Source: an uncultured Acholeplasmatales bacterium
GTDB taxonomy: Bacteria > Bacillota_I > Bacilli_A > Acholeplasmatales > Anaeroplasmataceae
NCBI GenBank assembly: GCA_944324795.1
Contig: CALUXR010000010.1
Span: 1-60,144, forward strand
Direction: 5' to 3'
DNA length: 60,144 bases
Made by a program: the position numbers and the translations under genes
Shown: positions 1-9,720 of the stretch, in pieces
Position numbering within the stretch: the stretch's first letter is position 1
Layout: each line of letters starts with the position of its first letter
Notes under the pieces: generated by a model
Databases searched by the model: none
The model's input: the letters and a program-made list of their open reading frames with translations, nothing else
Told to the model about the DNA's origin: nothing

Positions 1-93
1 TACACATAACTTGGTGTAATTCGTTACATATCTTAATCTTTTTATTTTGTCAAATGTCTTAAGTTAATGACATTGAGTTTATAAGGACACCTT

Positions 94-117
94 TTTGATA
101 CTTTGTAATATTTTAAG
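94..117. repeat. Possible degenerate downstream copy of the ATPase promoter repeat
   Basis: Just beyond the 3' end of the ATPase gene lies a stretch containing TTTGTAAT followed by ATTTT. It shares its core with the three CACATTTTTGTAAT repeats found upstream of the same gene. The match is short in AT-rich DNA, so chance is quite possible. It is listed because the other DUF4143 ATPase in this window (near 39-40 kb) clearly has its repeats on both sides. Confidence 0.25.
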
Positions 118-1462
118 ATTTCTTTTGATTCCAATTTATATAATTAGTTTCATTAAAAAATCTTTTTAATAAAAAACTTAAAAAATAAGGAAAAGTAAAT
201 TTGTCATTTTCAAATCCAATATTACTATTTATTAATTTTATACCATATTTGATAGCATTGCTGTTTTCTAATATTTTATCTAATGATTTAGTTCTACCTT
301 TTTTTCTTTTAACTTCAATAGGAACAAATTCATTTTTAATACGAATTATAAAATCTAGTTCAATAGTTGAAGAATCATTTTTATAAAAATATAATGGATA
401 ATTTTGTTTAATTAATTCTTCAGATATTAAGCTTTCATAAAGGGCGCCATTATAAATGTCATAATTATTATTAATTATTAAATCATTTTTAGCTTCCTCA
501 TCTATATTTGCGACAAATAGTGAATGATCTGCATAATATATTCTAAAATAATCTTTTAATTCATAACTTGATAAAGGTAAATCTAATTTTTCTAAATTGT
601 AGGCTATGTTAATGATGCCGGCATCTTTTAACCATTCCTCGGTGCCACCATATTCTCTAAATCTTGCCCCATGACCGAGCTTTGAAATTTGAAATTTATG
701 GTTATCTTTAGCTAATTGGCTTGAAATGTGCCTATAAATATTTTTAACTTTAGCTACATCTAGTCCTTCAACATATTTTGTTATATCATCTTCGTAATCT
801 TTATGAATTCTGTTTTGAACATAAAATACATTTGAAAAAACATTTTCTTCGATAAAAGTATTAACAGCTTCAGGCATACCACCTACAAATATATAATCTT
901 TATATAACTGATTTAATTTGTTGAAATAAATGTTTGGTAAAGGAAGAAGATTTTTCATATATGAGAAAATATCGTTAATTTGGTCAAATGTATAACCATT
1001 TGCCCAAAGAAATTCTTCAAAATCTAAAGAATACATTACATATTCTTCCTTAAAACCTACAGGAATACTTGAAATTTGTTTATAGTTTATACCAAGTAAA
1101 GGACCTGAACAAATAACATCAAAGCGACCGTCTTCGGCAAATGGTTTTAACGATGTGATAGCGTTAGGATAAGCTTGAATTTCATCAAGGAAGATTAAAG
1201 TATTATAATCAATAAATTTGAATTTTGGATTTAATAAACTTATTTCTTTAATTATAGTATCAATATCAAAACTCATATTAAAAACATCCTTATATTCAGG
1301 ATTAAAAATGAAATTTATTTCGATAAAAGATTTGTAAGTTTTGCCAAATTCTCGTATTGATGTAGTTTTACCGACTTGTCTAGCTCCAGATATAATTAAT
1401 GGTTTGTGATGTTCTTTATTTTTCCAATTTAATAAAAAGTCATTAATTTTTCTTTTTAACAT
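113..1462 (-). CDS. AAA+ ATPase with C-terminal DUF4143 nuclease-like domain
   Basis: This 449-residue protein belongs to the large family of AAA ATPases carrying a C-terminal DUF4143 domain. The family is common in anaerobes and its function is poorly known. The N-terminus has a Walker A motif (GARQVGKT, about residues 26-33) and a Walker B motif (LIFLDEIQ). The C-terminus has a PD-(D/E)XK-like pattern, ELDFII followed by PIEVKRKKG, as seen in restriction-endonuclease-fold domains. The start is set by a GAGGAGCG ribosome site just upstream. The gene is divergent from the Wadjet operon and is preceded by three evenly spaced copies of a 16-20 bp repeat. A related ATPase is at 38963-40324 and a more distant one at 20686-22053. 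The family call is solid; substrate and role are unknown. Confidence 0.85.
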   Translation of the reverse strand: MLKRKINDFLLNWKNKEHHKPLIISGARQVGKTTSIREFGKTYKSFIEINFIFNPEYKDVFNMSFDIDTIIKEISLLNPKFKFIDYNTLIFLDEIQAYPNAITSLKPFAEDGRFDVICSGPLLGINYKQISSIPVGFKEEYVMYSLDFEEFLWANGYTFDQINDIFSYMKNLLPLPNIYFNKLNQLYKDYIFVGGMPEAVNTFIEENVFSNVFYVQNRIHKDYEDDITKYVEGLDVAKVKNIYRHISSQLAKDNHKFQISKLGHGARFREYGGTEEWLKDAGIINIAYNLEKLDLPLSSYELKDYFRIYYADHSLFVANIDEEAKNDLIINNNYDIYNGALYESLISEELIKQNYPLYFYKNDSSTIELDFIIRIKNEFVPIEVKRKKGRTKSLDKILENSNAIKYGIKLINSNIGFENDKFTFPYFLSFLLKRFFNETNYINWNQKKS

Positions 1463-1475
1463 ATAATTCGCTCCT

Positions 1476-1556
1476 CACATTTTTGTAATACTTTTCAACA
1501 CCATTTTACACATTTTTGTAATACTTTTTTGTCAAAATTTCACATTTTTGTAAAAC
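1476..1556 (-). repeat. Three direct repeats upstream of the ATPase gene
   Basis: Three copies of CACATTTTTGTAATACTTTT (plus-strand reading) lie at 1476-1495, 1509-1528 and, in shortened form ending TAAAAC, at 1541-1556. They are spaced 33 and 32 bp apart, about three helical turns, so a bound protein would meet them on one face of the helix. The first copy abuts the ribosome site of the minus-strand ATPase gene. A TTGACA box on the minus strand (1530-1535) lies between copies two and three. An operator for autoregulation is the simplest reading. This is inference. Confidence 0.75.
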
Positions 1557-1649
1557 AAAGTATATTTTTACTTATTAGTAAAATTAGACATAAAAAATAT
1601 TTTTTGTTATTTTAGTTTTTAAAGTTTACTAGATACCATTTGAATAATT

Positions 1650-1676
1650 AGACCATGTAATTGGTCTTTTATTTTT
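1650..1676 (+). terminator. Terminator-like hairpin upstream of the Wadjet promoter
   Basis: AGACCA and TGGTCT form a stem with a short loop, followed by a T-rich run. It faces rightward, yet no rightward gene precedes it because the neighbour on the left is on the other strand. It may insulate the Wadjet promoter or be left over from a lost gene. Confidence 0.4.
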
Positions 1677-1682
1677 GTAAAC

Positions 1683-1711
1683 TTGATTTAATAAAATCTT
1701 TAAGATATAAT
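1683..1711 (+). promoter_or_regulatory. Promoter of the Wadjet operon
   Basis: A TTGATT -35 box at 1683-1688 and a perfect TATAAT -10 box at 1706-1711 are separated by 17 bp. This sits 29 bp before the jetA start, giving a short leader with an AGGTGA ribosome site. Confidence 0.75.
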
Positions 1712-1740
1712 GCAATTAATGATGTAAGTAGGTGATTATT

Positions 1741-3123
1741 ATGGCTGTTAACAACTTTTTTGATTTAGTTAAAGATGGTTTTTTTAATGTTTTAACTTCA
1801 CAAAGTAAAAGACTAAATGTTGATTTATTATTAATACTATATAAGAATATGACATTAGATAAATTAGTTGCTAGAAGGGAAGAATTAGTTAATTGGTTAT
1901 ATGATTATATTATTAATTCACCAATAATTTTATATGATGAAGGAATAGAAATAACGGATGATAAAGCTAAAACTATCGCTAGCGATAAGATTAGAATGTT
2001 TACTAATTATGGTTGGCTTGTTGAAGATATTAGCGGTTTTAATATAACTTATCAACTTGATGAATTTGCAATATCTATATTAGCTACTATTAGAGATTTT
2101 ATTGATAATGAAACATATAGTTTAGAATTTAGTGGTTATGTTTATAATATTTATAGTTTATTGAAAACTTTTGATTATAATAGGGCTGTTGAATTAACTG
2201 AACAATTAAGTAAAAGTAATAAAGAACTTATTAATAGTTTAAGAGGTTTAAATGTTAATATTAGAAAATTTTTAACAAGATTACTTAAAGATAATGAAGC
2301 TACTCCAAGAGAAATATTAAAAACAATTTATGAAGATTATCAAAATAAAGTAATTTTAAAAGCTTTTGAAAATTTTAGGACTAAAGATAATCCATCACGT
2401 CATAAATTAGAAATTATTAATATTATTGATAATTTATTAAATCCTTTAAATTTAGGTAAAATGGTTAATAATTATTTAATTTTAAAATGTAATAATATTA
2501 ATAATGATGATAATATTGATGAAGCTATTAATTTTTTTAAAACTGAATTAAATAATATTAAAAATACATTTAATGAAATAGAAGAATATTTAATAGTTTT
2601 AAATAAAAGAAATAATAACTATCTAGCAACAGCGAAAAATAGAATTAATTTTTTAATAAATGAACAAAATAATATTGAAGGTAAAATTAATCAAGCTTTA
2701 AAACATTTAGTTAAGTTTAATGAAGATTTTTTTGAAAACATTAATTTTGATTTAATAGAAACAAAAAATGTTGATACTATGTCCTTATATACTCCTCGTA
2801 AACAAAATCCTAAAATTAAATCAGAGGTTTTAGTTAATATTAATTCTTTTATGTTTGATGAAAAAAAGATAAAAGAAGAATTTTATAAGTCTTATGAATA
2901 TAGCGTTAATGAAATTGATAAATTTGCCTTAAATTTATTAAAAGATAATAAAATGATTTATGCTAAAGATATAATTATAGATAATGATAAAATGTTATTA
3001 AAATTATTTTTACTAAAGATTTATAGTTGTAATATGCTTATTCATTATAAAATTAAATTATTAGATAATACTTATAATTATAATAATAAAAAATTTCAAG
3101 ATTTTATTATTGAGAGGATTTAA
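1741..3123 (+). CDS. jetA: Wadjet system protein JetA (DUF5716-like)
   Basis: This 460-residue first gene of the operon is assigned to JetA, the kleisin-like subunit of the Wadjet condensin-type complex, which restricts plasmids by extruding and cutting small circular DNA. The assignment rests mainly on order: the next three genes are clear JetB, JetC and JetD types. The sequence is highly helical, with an N-terminal segment that looks like a winged-helix or helical domain and then long charged helices. The ATG at 1741 is chosen because AGGTGA lies 5 bases upstream; a GTG at 1732 overlaps that ribosome site. The stop is separated from jetB by 2 bases. The exact Wadjet subtype is not assigned. 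Confidence 0.8.
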   Translation: MAVNNFFDLVKDGFFNVLTSQSKRLNVDLLLILYKNMTLDKLVARREELVNWLYDYIINSPIILYDEGIEITDDKAKTIASDKIRMFTNYGWLVEDISGFNITYQLDEFAISILATIRDFIDNETYSLEFSGYVYNIYSLLKTFDYNRAVELTEQLSKSNKELINSLRGLNVNIRKFLTRLLKDNEATPREILKTIYEDYQNKVILKAFENFRTKDNPSRHKLEIINIIDNLLNPLNLGKMVNNYLILKCNNINNDDNIDEAINFFKTELNNIKNTFNEIEEYLIVLNKRNNNYLATAKNRINFLINEQNNIEGKINQALKHLVKFNEDFFENINFDLIETKNVDTMSLYTPRKQNPKIKSEVLVNINSFMFDEKKIKEEFYKSYEYSVNEIDKFALNLLKDNKMIYAKDIIIDNDKMLLKLFLLKIYSCNMLIHYKIKLLDNTYNYNNKKFQDFIIERI

Positions 3124-3125
3124 AT

Positions 3126-3758
3126 ATGACAAAAGAAATAGCTTTAGAAACTTTTTATGAAAAATATAAAGAATTAGGAGAAAGTAAAAGAAATATATTT
3201 TCTAGAATTAGTAATAAATTATTAAGTGATAATTTTATTTATGGTCAAATATTAAATGATAAAGATGATTATTATAAAGCTTTAGAATTATATGATATTT
3301 TAAGTGCTTATTTTAATATAATTGGTTTTGATATTATAAATGATGATAATTATAAAATAATTTATTTATATACAACAGAAGATAAAAATAGAGTTCATTT
3401 TAAAAAATTAGAAACAATTATTTTATTAATATTAAGATTAATGTATAAAAGAGCTAATTTAGAAATTAGTAGTGAAACTAATATTAATATTTCCATTTCA
3501 TCTTTTATTGAAGAAATAAATAAAACAGGAATTTATCGAACTGATTATTCAAATACTAATTTACAAAATGCTTTAAAAACTTTAAAAAGATATAAATTAA
3601 TCGATGTTAATTTTGCTGATTTTAATGAAAATAGTGCGATAAAAATATATCCTACAATATTATATGTAGTTAAAACAGATGATATAAATATGTTATTAGA
3701 TAGAATAAATTCTTATATAGATTTAGTAGGTGATGAAGATGAAGTTAGTGAAGATTAA
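3126..3758 (+). CDS. jetB: Wadjet system protein JetB (DUF4194-like)
   Basis: This 210-residue protein sits in the JetB position and has the expected size and character for the kite-like winged-helix subunit (DUF4194). It has a helical N-terminus, a central winged-helix-like part where the run ILRLMYK is typical of the family, and an acidic tail. A GAGAGG ribosome site lies at the end of jetA. Its last 20 bases overlap the start of jetC, so translation is probably coupled. In Wadjet complexes JetB bridges JetA and the JetC motor. The call relies on operon order plus family resemblance. Confidence 0.8.
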   Translation: MTKEIALETFYEKYKELGESKRNIFSRISNKLLSDNFIYGQILNDKDDYYKALELYDILSAYFNIIGFDIINDDNYKIIYLYTTEDKNRVHFKKLETIILLILRLMYKRANLEISSETNINISISSFIEEINKTGIYRTDYSNTNLQNALKTLKRYKLIDVNFADFNENSAIKIYPTILYVVKTDDINMLLDRINSYIDLVGDEDEVSED

Positions 3759-6700
3759 ACTTGTTAATTGGCATATATTTACTAATCATACAATAAATTT
3801 ATCTGGAAATGTTTTAATAACTGGTGAAAATGCGAGTGGTAAATCAACATTATTAGATGCTATTTATTATGTTTTATCTGCTGGTGATGATAAACATTTT
3901 AATAAAGCTGCCAATCAAAGTGGGCAAAGAACCTTAGAAAGCTATATTAGAGCGAAGATTGGCGTTGAAGGTAATACATATTTAAGAAAAGAAAAAGATG
4001 TTATTAGCTATATAATGTTAGAATTTAGAAGTGAATCTTACGTTTTAACTTTAGGTTGTGCACTTGAAATAGTTAATGGTTCAAATAAAGTTGATTCCCA
4101 TTTTTTCGTCTTAACTAATAGAGGAATAATAGATGAAGATATTATTAATAATGCTAATATTTTACCTTTTAATCAATTTAAAATAGCTTTAAAAGAAGAT
4201 TATTTAACAGATTTATCAAATTATACGATTAAAGAAAGAAAAAGAATGATAGCTAATGATATTTTTAAACTTCGTGATAATAATCGTTATTATGATTTAT
4301 TACAAAATGCAATATCATTTAAACCAATAGATATGGTATCAACATTTGTTAATAATTTTTTATTAAAGGAAGATAATTTAAATTTAGAAGAATTAAAAAA
4401 AGAAATTAAAACATATCAAGAATTAGTTAAATTAATAGATAGAGAAGAAGAAAAATTAAATTATTTAGAAACTTTTTATGATAAAGGTAATAATTATCTA
4501 AAAAATTTAGAAATGATTGATTATTTAGATGTTTTAAATATTGATATTTTAAAACAAGAAGCAAAAAATAATATTGAAACATTAGATAAATTAAGAAAAA
4601 GATTAGAAATTGAATTAGATGAGCATAAAAGTAAAAAAGAAGAAAATGAAAAATTAATAGAAGATGATCATGAAAAATTAAATTTATTGAAAAATAAAGA
4701 AGAATATAAAGTGTTAAAATCACTTATTAATGAAAAAGAAAATTTAGAAAAAGAAATAGAAAAAAATGATGAAAAATTATTTATTTATAAAAATATTTTA
4801 AAAGAAGAAACTAAAATAGCTAAAACAATAGCTTTAAATTATGATTTTACTAAATATCCTAAAAATTTGAAATATAGTGATTTAATAATTAAATTAGGAG
4901 AATATGAAAATAGATTAGAAGATAACAAAACTAATATAATTACTAAAATATATGAATTAAATAAAAGAAAAGAAGAAATAAAAAATAAATTAGAAGAAGA
5001 TAGAAACGATTTATTTAAATTAAAAAATGGCTTAAATGATTATCCTTTAGCAGTTGAATATTTAATTAAAAAATTAAAAGAAGAATTAGAATTAAAATAT
5101 AAAAAAGAAATAATTATTAAACCACTTTGCGAATATTTAGAAATTAAAGATGAGTCATGGCAAAACGCTATTGAAGGGTATCTAAATAATCAAAAATTTA
5201 ATTTATTAATTCCAATTTCTTATTATGATGATGCAAGTATAATTTATGATAAAATTAAAAATAAAGAAATATATGGGGTAGGTATTGTTAATATTAATAA
5301 GATTTCATATAAAGAAGCTAATCCTTATTCACTTGTTAGTAAATTAGAAGAAATTAATAATGCTGATGCTAAAAAATATGTTAATTATTTATTAAATGAA
5401 GTAATGGCTATAGATGATGTTAAAGAATTAAAAAATCATAAAATAGCAGTTAGTAAGAGTGGTATGGTTTATAAAAATTATACCTTAAGAGCTTTAAATC
5501 CTAAAAGTTATGAAAAACCATATATTGGGCAAAAAGGGCGTATTAAAAGGATTAATTTATTAGAAGAAGAAATAAAATTATTAGAAAATGAATTAAAAGA
5601 ATTAAATGATAAAATAGATGATTTAAATAATGTTTTAAAATTATTAAATGGTAGTAGAATTAAAGAAATAAAAAATGAAAAAGATTATGCAACAATTTTA
5701 AATGATTTAAAATTTAAATTAACTGATATTGTATTAGAAATAGATAAATATGATAATGATTTAAATTTATTGTCAATAACAAGTAAAATAAATAATTTAA
5801 ATGATGATATTATTTATTTAAAAGAACAAAATAATACTTTATATAAAATTATTGAAAGTATTGAAAAACAAATAAGAGATAATTTATATGATGTAAATAA
5901 ATTAAAAACTGAAGAAGAAAGATTAAAAGAAGAATTTAAAAATAAATTAGAGAAAATAGATGAATTTAAATATATAGATTATAAAAATAAATATAAAACA
6001 ACAAAAGAAATTACTGATTTATTATTAAAAGCTAAAAATTATAATAATAAAAATTATAATTATTTAATAGAAAGAATGCGTAAATATTCAGAAAGTTTTA
6101 GTCGAGATTTAGGTTATGATATTTATGATTTAGAAAAATATCTAATTGAATATAATGAAATTAAAAATAGAAGTTTACAAGATTATAAAGAAAATGCGAT
6201 TAGAGCTTATGAAAAAAGTGAAGAATCATTTAAAGAAGATTTTTTAGTTAAATTAAGAGAAAAAATAGATGAAGCTAAGAAAAGTATTAAAGATTTAAAT
6301 AATAGTTTAAATAAACATAAATTTGGTAGTGATGATGAAATATATGAAATATCTATAACTAGTAGTAATGATGATGAATTTAGAAGATATTATAATATTA
6401 TTACATCTGGTAAATTGATGGAGACTAAAGATTTATTTAGTACTATATTAGATAAGGCAGAATTAAGTGTTTTAGAAGATTTATTTAAAAAAATAAGTAG
6501 AGATGCTTTAAGTAGTGAACAAGAAAAAGAATTAGCTAGATATTTAGATTATCGTAATTATATGGCTTATGATATTAAAATTAAAAATAAAAATGATGAA
6601 ATAATGTATTTTTCAAAAATAAGTAAAGAAAAAAGTGGTGGTGAGACACAAACCCCATTCTATATTATAATTGCGGCTTGTTTTGAAGAATTAAAGGCTA

Positions 6701-6921
6701 AGCAAGATAGTACATCTATAGTTATTTTTGATGAAGCTTTTAATAATATGGATGAATCAAGAATTAAATCATTAATGGAGTTTTATAAAGAATTAGAAAT
6801 TCAATTAATTATAATTGTTCCAACGATTAGGATGTATTCTATTCAACCTTATGTTGATGATACTATTGGTATTGTTAAAGAAGGAAATTATCCTATAATT
6901 TTCCCATTTGAGGTTAAATAA
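3739..6921 (+). CDS. jetC: Wadjet system SMC-like ATPase JetC
   Basis: This 1060-residue SMC/MukB-like motor of the Wadjet complex has its Walker A motif GENASGKST at residues 29-37. Long lysine/glutamate-rich coiled coils follow, with a hinge region near the middle. A C-terminal head carries the ABC signature region KSGGETQTPFY and the Walker B motif IVIFDEAFNNMD. The start at 3739 is chosen because AGGTGA (3728-3733) is correctly spaced from it; GTG at 3730 and ATG at 3733 are too close. JetC hydrolyses ATP to extrude DNA loops so that JetD can cut small circles. The coiled-coil region is very A-rich, which creates spurious reading frames on the other strand. Confidence 0.93.
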   Translation: MKLVKIKLVNWHIFTNHTINLSGNVLITGENASGKSTLLDAIYYVLSAGDDKHFNKAANQSGQRTLESYIRAKIGVEGNTYLRKEKDVISYIMLEFRSESYVLTLGCALEIVNGSNKVDSHFFVLTNRGIIDEDIINNANILPFNQFKIALKEDYLTDLSNYTIKERKRMIANDIFKLRDNNRYYDLLQNAISFKPIDMVSTFVNNFLLKEDNLNLEELKKEIKTYQELVKLIDREEEKLNYLETFYDKGNNYLKNLEMIDYLDVLNIDILKQEAKNNIETLDKLRKRLEIELDEHKSKKEENEKLIEDDHEKLNLLKNKEEYKVLKSLINEKENLEKEIEKNDEKLFIYKNILKEETKIAKTIALNYDFTKYPKNLKYSDLIIKLGEYENRLEDNKTNIITKIYELNKRKEEIKNKLEEDRNDLFKLKNGLNDYPLAVEYLIKKLKEELELKYKKEIIIKPLCEYLEIKDESWQNAIEGYLNNQKFNLLIPISYYDDASIIYDKIKNKEIYGVGIVNINKISYKEANPYSLVSKLEEINNADAKKYVNYLLNEVMAIDDVKELKNHKIAVSKSGMVYKNYTLRALNPKSYEKPYIGQKGRIKRINLLEEEIKLLENELKELNDKIDDLNNVLKLLNGSRIKEIKNEKDYATILNDLKFKLTDIVLEIDKYDNDLNLLSITSKINNLNDDIIYLKEQNNTLYKIIESIEKQIRDNLYDVNKLKTEEERLKEEFKNKLEKIDEFKYIDYKNKYKTTKEITDLLLKAKNYNNKNYNYLIERMRKYSESFSRDLGYDIYDLEKYLIEYNEIKNRSLQDYKENAIRAYEKSEESFKEDFLVKLREKIDEAKKSIKDLNNSLNKHKFGSDDEIYEISITSSNDDEFRRYYNIITSGKLMETKDLFSTILDKAELSVLEDLFKKISRDALSSEQEKELARYLDYRNYMAYDIKIKNKNDEIMYFSKISKEKSGGETQTPFYIIIAACFEELKAKQDSTSIVIFDEAFNNMDESRIKSLMEFYKELEIQLIIIVPTIRMYSIQPYVDDTIGIVKEGNYPIIFPFEVK

Positions 6922-8106
6922 ATGAATAGTTATAGTTTAGATATTTTAAATTCTTTAATTAACAAATATGAACATTCTAAATTATCTAAAGAAGGAGTTA
7001 AAGTTAATAAAAAAATTAAATTAACAACTAAAGATAAAATTTTAGCTAATTATAATATAGTAGATTCATTTAAATATCGAAGTGAAATTGAATTTAGTTT
7101 AAATGAATTAAAAAATAAAGATTATATTAATATTATTTATAATAGAGGTATTTTAGATAGTATTATTTTAAATTTAGCTAAATTAAATGATATTTATAAA
7201 GAAGTAAATAAAGAAAGTCCTATTAAAATAAAAGAAGAATGTTTAAAAATATTAAATGATTATAATTCTAGTAATAATATTATTAATAATTTTATTGATT
7301 ACAGTAAAGATTATATTATTAATAAATATATATTACCAAAAGAATATTTTAGTAATAAAGATGAATTATTATTAATACTAAATACATTAAATAATTTATT
7401 AAATTTAAAAGAAGAAATGTTATTAAGAGACTTTTCTGCTAAATATTTAGGAGATTCAAAGAAATTTAATTCAATTAAAAATAGAATAATTAATATAATT
7501 AAGAATTTTAGTGATAAAGAATATTTAGATAATATAGATATATTAGAAGAATATAATATCTATAATCCTAATAAATATGTATTAATAAAAAATGAATTAA
7601 AATTTAAAATTAATAATACAATTATTGATTTATTTGATTTCAATTTTGAATTTAATTTAAATGAAAAAATGATCGATAAATTAGTAATATTAAATAAAGA
7701 CATTAAAAATATAATAACAATTGAAAATTTAACCACATTTTATTCTATTAAATGGCCTGGTTTAGTCATTTATTTAGGTGGTTTTTGTAATAAAATGAGG
7801 GAAAAATTATTAAATAAATTATATTTAAAATTCCCTAATAGCAATTATTATCATTATGGCGATATCGATGTTGGTGGAATTAAAATTTATTATGATTTAA
7901 TAAAAAGAACTAATATTAATTTTATTCCTTATCAAATGTCTATTAAAGAATTAAATGATAATAAAGAATTATTAAAAGAATTAACTAAAAATGATATTTT
8001 AAATTTAAATAAAATGAAAGATGATATTAAATATATAAAATTTAAAGATGTTATTTGTTATATGTTAGAAAATAATATTAAATTAGAACAAGAAATATTA
8101 GATTAA
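6922..8106 (+). CDS. jetD: Wadjet nuclease JetD (DUF3322/DUF2220, Toprim)
   Basis: This 394-residue protein has the topoisomerase-VI-A-like Toprim nuclease signature of JetD. ENLTTF carries the conserved glutamate, and YHYGDIDVGG near the C-terminal third carries the metal-binding D-x-D. The N-terminal DUF3322-like half is helical. JetD is the subunit that cleaves DNA after loop extrusion by JetC. Its ATG immediately follows the jetC stop, with GAGGTT inside the jetC end as ribosome site. Both catalytic motifs look intact, so the four-gene system is probably functional. Confidence 0.92.
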   Translation: MNSYSLDILNSLINKYEHSKLSKEGVKVNKKIKLTTKDKILANYNIVDSFKYRSEIEFSLNELKNKDYINIIYNRGILDSIILNLAKLNDIYKEVNKESPIKIKEECLKILNDYNSSNNIINNFIDYSKDYIINKYILPKEYFSNKDELLLILNTLNNLLNLKEEMLLRDFSAKYLGDSKKFNSIKNRIINIIKNFSDKEYLDNIDILEEYNIYNPNKYVLIKNELKFKINNTIIDLFDFNFEFNLNEKMIDKLVILNKDIKNIITIENLTTFYSIKWPGLVIYLGGFCNKMREKLLNKLYLKFPNSNYYHYGDIDVGGIKIYYDLIKRTNINFIPYQMSIKELNDNKELLKELTKNDILNLNKMKDDIKYIKFKDVICYMLENNIKLEQEILD

Positions 8107-8114
8107 TAAAATAA

Positions 8115-8144
8115 TTGACAATAATTTATTTCAAAATGGATACT
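8115..8144 (+). promoter_or_regulatory. Promoter of the decayed secreted-protein gene
   Basis: TTGACA (8115-8120) and GATACT (8139-8144) are spaced 18 bp apart. A GGGGG ribosome site and an ATG at 8167 follow. The promoter looks intact although the gene it serves is broken. Confidence 0.65.
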
Positions 8145-8166
8145 AAAATAAATTTAGGGGGAAAAC

Positions 8167-9606
8167 ATGAAAAAAATAATATTATGAAGCTGCCTATAAT
8201 GAACTTTATAATGGTAATGCTAAATATGAAATTTCTGTTGAACTTGTTGAAGGAAATGAAAAAATAAATTTAGATATGTTAGTTGATGGTTATAATATAC
8301 GTACTAGTGATCCTTATTTACCTAAATATTATGATTATGTTCAATTAAATGAAAATAAAATATTAGGTTATTATATTAATGATTCATTTAAAGATGGTAG
8401 CTATTATACTGACGAAACTTATTTTATACAAACTGATGAATATAATACAGCAAGTGAAGCTAAAGAATTATATGCTAATGCTTTAATAACGGCGGCTTTA
8501 TTCCCATTAACAAAAGAAGAGTACTTAGAAGCTTATGAAACTAAAACAATTGTTTGTTATGAAGTTGTTATGAATTTTGAAGTAGTAATTGATAAAGATG
8601 GTCATTTAAAACAAATTTTAATTACTCCAGTTAATGAGGAAGATGGTAAAAGTTATTTAGAAATAAATTTCACATGGAATTCTAATGTAAGTGTTTCATT
8701 AGCTGATTTAGCTGATTTCCATATTCATACAGATGAATGTATCAAATATGAAGTAATAGATGAATATAATCATAATGTAATTAAATATGGTTGTGATTAT
8801 GCAGAAATTAAAAATGAAATTAGTGAAGCACATGAATTTGATGATAATAATGAATGTATTTATTGTAATTATAAAAAATTAACTGAAGAAGAAAAAAAGA
8901 AGCATATGAAAAAGCATACGATGAACTTTATAATGGTAATGGTAAATATGAACTTAATGTAAGAAAAGTTGATTCTGGTGAAGAAATTATTATTGATACG
9001 ATAATAGATGGCTATAATATTAAGATGAAAGATTATTATGTTCCTAAATATTATCAATACTTAGAGTTTGATTTTGATAATATGATAATAAATAATTATT
9101 ATCCTTATTATATATCTGAAGATAATCAATTTATTGGTGACGGCACTTATATGTTTGAAAAAACAGAATTTGAAGAGTTTATGATGGCTGATGATCCGAA
9201 AGAAGGTTTTGTATCTACATTTATTAGTTATGATTATAATTTCACAAAAGAACAATATTTAGAAGCTTATGAAACTAATATAATTGAATCTTTTATTGGC
9301 CATGTGACTTTAGAAGTAGAACTTGATGTAAATGGTCATTTTAAGCATATTACATATTCTGGTGATGATTATTTAGTAGAATTAACATACACGTGGAATC
9401 CTGATGCTGTAGTAGATTATTCAGAATTAGATAATTATCATATTCATACAAATGAATGTAAAGAATATATTTATTACTATAGTACTTATCACCGTTGGTA
9501 TATTGATTGTGGATATAGCAAACGCAATGAAAATGGTGTTTTAGAATCTTGTACATATGAAAATGATGAATGTGTTTATTGTCACCATAAAAAAGAAGAA
9601 GCATAA
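8167..9606 (+). pseudogene. Frameshifted, internally duplicated secreted protein gene
   Basis: A good promoter, ribosome site and ATG start the peptide MKKIIL, which looks like the beginning of a signal peptide but stops after six codons. The rest continues in another frame as two homologous units of about 235 residues (about 8180-8890 and 8899-9606). Each begins with an ELYNGN(A/G)KYE-type segment, contains DGYNI, EEYLEAYET or EQYLEAYET, and TWN, and ends with a C-x2-C motif (ECIYC, ECVYC) and two lysines. The two units are in different frames; one extra A in the A7 tract at 8892-8898 would join them. In the first unit's frame a TAA at 8177 blocks any simple link to the start, so the signal peptide region was probably deleted. 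No function is known. Confidence 0.75.
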
Positions 9607-9664
9607 ATTTTTTTAATAATGAAAAGTCAAAAACAATTTACAATTTTTACAATTGCTTATATAA

Positions 9665-9720
9665 GGGGGGCAAAAAACCTAGGTTTTAAATAACCTATGG
9701 TTTTTGATACCCCCTTTTTA
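9665..9720 (+). terminator. Long G/C-clamped terminator hairpin
   Basis: A nested hairpin is built from GGGGG/CCCCC, AAAAACC/GGTTTTT and TAGGTT/AACCTA arms, followed by a T-run. It ends transcription from the decayed gene before it. The six-G clamp is conspicuous in this AT-rich DNA. Confidence 0.8.

Noticed and set aside
4427-4723. Antisense reading frame inside jetC
   Set aside because: It reads the A-rich coiled-coil codons backwards as Leu/Phe/Tyr-rich peptide; there is no ribosome site or domain.
1741-8106. Mycoplasma-type code with TGA as Trp
   Set aside because: Genes in the window end with TGA at proper family lengths and use TGG for Trp.
9025-9606. Independent gene for the second unit of the decayed secreted protein
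   Set aside because: The homology starts well before the ATG at 9025 and there is no ribosome site there.
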